Shown here: piece by piece, positions 36,773 through 37,990 of the stretch
Layout: each line of letters begins with the position of its first letter
How positions within the stretch are numbered: the first letter of the stretch is position 1
NCBI GenBank assembly: GCA_046349775.1
Contig: JAXMBS010000050.1
Location: 1-37,990 of the forward strand
DNA length: 37,990 bases
Reading direction: 5' to 3'
Origin: JAEUIG01 sp046349775
GTDB lineage: Bacteria; Planctomycetota; Planctomycetia; Planctomycetales; Planctomycetaceae
The notes under the pieces: model-generated
Told to the model about the DNA's origin: nothing
Database searches by the model: none
The model's input: the letters and a program-made list of their open reading frames with translations, nothing else
Made by a program: the position numbers and the translations under genes

Positions 36773-37990
36773 ATGGGCTTGTTGCGATTCCTTGTATTGC
36801 CTCCAGAGTTGATGGGACGCTGGCCGGAGGTGCATCGCGCCTACATCAGCGGCGTGGACGGGCGCATCTATCCGACTCGTGTCGAGGTCCAAGAAAACGT
36901 CGTCACCTGCCGGCGTCCGCATTCGGACAGCGGCAAACTGCATGTGCCGTGGCCGGTGCCCGGATTTGGCCGGCCGGTTCTGAGCACGACGTCGCTCAGG
37001 GAGCGCGACGAGCCCTACCTGCTGCCGGTGGAACTTGCGCGCGGGAAACTGGCCACGCTGCGAGACCAATGCGCCGCGTGGGAGCTGCTCAACATGCAGA
37101 TCACGGACCGGTATCGACAAGTCGAACGTGAGGCGTTTCAGTTGCTGAGCCGCGCGGCCGCGGCGGCGCCGACACCGGTCGAGTCGAGCCAGATGGCAAT
37201 GCAGTCGATCGAGAAGGGGTGCGAGGCGGCCGAGTTGCTTGTAGACGCATACGTCTCGCAACGGTTGGCCATGCGTCGCCATTCGGGGGTACACCCGGCG
37301 ATGCTCCTGGGCTGTACGCTGGACGCCGGCGTGCTGGATTCGACCACGGCGACGGTGTTCTTGCAGTCGTTTAACGCGGCCGTGGCGGCGGTCGAGTGGC
37401 GGCTGATCGAGCCGACGGAAGGGACGTGCCTGTGGGATGAGCTTGACCGGTTGGTGACGTGGTGCACGGAGCATCGGCTCGCCGTCCGCGGCGGTCCGCT
37501 GATCGACCTGGGCGCGCGCGGACTGCCGGACTGGCTTTCTCCGTGGCAGAATGATTTCGTGAACATGCAGAGCTTCGTGTGCGACTTCATCGAGACGGCC
37601 GTGAGCCGGTATACGGGGCGGATTCGCACGTGGGAGACGTCGGCGCACGCGAATACAGGCGTGGCGTTGGGCTTGTCGGAAGAAAGCCGGCTGGCGGTGG
37701 CGGCACGTGCGCTGGAGGCCGCCCGGCGGACCGACAGCGATACGCAGTTATTCATTCGCGTCGATCAGCCATGGAGCGAATACCAGGCGCGCGGGCAGCA
37801 TCGACTCTCGGCTTTTCAGTTTGTCGATGCACTGGTGCGCGCCAACGTCGGGCTGCAAGGGGTCAATCTCGAAGTGGCGATGGGATTCCGGCCGCGTGGC
37901 TCGCTGCTCCGAGACCGGCTGAATCTGTCGCGGCTCGTCGACACCTGGAGCCAGCTTGGAATCCAGCTGCATGTGACGCTGGCGCTGCCG
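36773..37990 (+). CDS. GH10-like (xylanase-related) protein, C-terminus beyond the window
   Basis: The frame opens at ATG 36773 (MGLLRFLVLPPELMGRWPEV), with AGGA seven bases upstream, and stays open to the window end (406 codons). The N-terminal 200 residues form an unassigned domain. From about residue 215 there is a TIM-barrel region resembling glycoside hydrolase family 10: GPLIDLGARGLPDWLS, then FIETAVSRYTGRIRTWE, then ALGLSEESRLAVAARALEAA and SAFQFVDALVRANVGLQGVN. The acid/base Glu of canonical GH10 (WDVVNE) is not seen; the matching stretch reads TWETSAHAN. No signal peptide is seen. It could be a non-hydrolytic or divergent member. I do not assign a substrate. Confidence 0.75.
   Translation, partial: MGLLRFLVLPPELMGRWPEVHRAYISGVDGRIYPTRVEVQENVVTCRRPHSDSGKLHVPWPVPGFGRPVLSTTSLRERDEPYLLPVELARGKLATLRDQCAAWELLNMQITDRYRQVEREAFQLLSRAAAAAPTPVESSQMAMQSIEKGCEAAELLVDAYVSQRLAMRRHSGVHPAMLLGCTLDAGVLDSTTATVFLQSFNAAVAAVEWRLIEPTEGTCLWDELDRLVTWCTEHRLAVRGGPLIDLGARGLPDWLSPWQNDFVNMQSFVCDFIETAVSRYTGRIRTWETSAHANTGVALGLSEESRLAVAARALEAARRTDSDTQLFIRVDQPWSEYQARGQHRLSAFQFVDALVRANVGLQGVNLEVAMGFRPRGSLLRDRLNLSRLVDTWSQLGIQLHVTLALP

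Noticed and set aside
36548..37648. 366-residue open frame antisense to the GH10-like gene
   Set aside because: It is Arg/His-rich, has no domain, and mirrors the third-position GC bias of the real plus-strand gene.
1..37990. CRISPR array, tRNA, rRNA, insertion sequence or prophage
   Set aside because: No spaced identical repeats, cloverleaf, rRNA segments, transposase or phage structural motifs were recognised by eye; a covariance-model search would be needed to be certain about small RNAs.

Overview
The window looks like a chromosomal piece of a Planctomycetota bacterium. It is GC-rich and carries several families typical of that phylum: a DUF1501 Tat-exported protein, a formylglycine-type sulfatase, a BlaI/M56 pair extended with carboxypeptidase-regulatory-like and thioredoxin domains, a CocE-like hydrolase joined to NHL repeats, a PQQ-like beta-propeller protein, an OleC-like adenylate-forming enzyme, and an ECF sigma factor with membrane and secreted partners. 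The taxonomic call is an inference from gene content only. I saw no tRNA, rRNA, CRISPR array, insertion sequence or prophage.

Layout. 1-2777 (minus): a partial small gene and a CocE/NonD hydrolase ending in an NHL propeller. About 2790-9656 (minus): blaI, an M56 (BlaR1-like) membrane metalloprotease, and a very long extracellular part with a TlpA-like thioredoxin domain and many regulatory-like beta-sandwich repeats. 9785-11135 (minus): PQQ-like propeller protein. 11298-14209: MaoC-like hydratase and ispD (plus), facing nnrD and larB (minus). 14330-20910 (plus): an intact housekeeping block with an M24 peptidase, accB, accC, pyruvate kinase, an SMP-30-like protein and a zinc-ribbon protein. 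20907-25655: sulfatase (plus), oleC-like gene (minus), DUF1501 gene (plus). 25663-29355 (minus): an iron-sulfur unit in transcription order sufR-like, nuoB, sufC, sufB. 29567-30743 (plus): a LivK-like binding protein. 30765-33199 (minus): ECF sigma factor, putative anti-sigma protein and secreted protein. 33590-36406 (plus): Gfo/Idh/MocA oxidoreductase, a secreted hypothetical and a broken proline-rich secreted protein. 36773-end (plus): a GH10-like protein that runs off the window.

Many genes are split between reading frames although the pieces join into complete, conserved proteins. Most breaks would be repaired by restoring one or two bases, often in short C or G runs. The 14.3-20.9 kb block is intact. 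I read most breaks as sequencing or assembly indels, not gene decay, so they are annotated as frameshifted CDSs.

The best candidate for something new is the sufR-nuoB-sufC-sufB unit. The sufR-like gene has a promoter-like sequence whose -35 box lies within a perfect 9-bp inverted repeat. An apparently complete NuoB with all four cluster-N2 cysteines sits alone between the Fe-S regulator and the Fe-S assembly genes. Second is the blaI promoter, which holds two adjacent 14-bp direct repeats in front of a giant protease-thioredoxin receptor.
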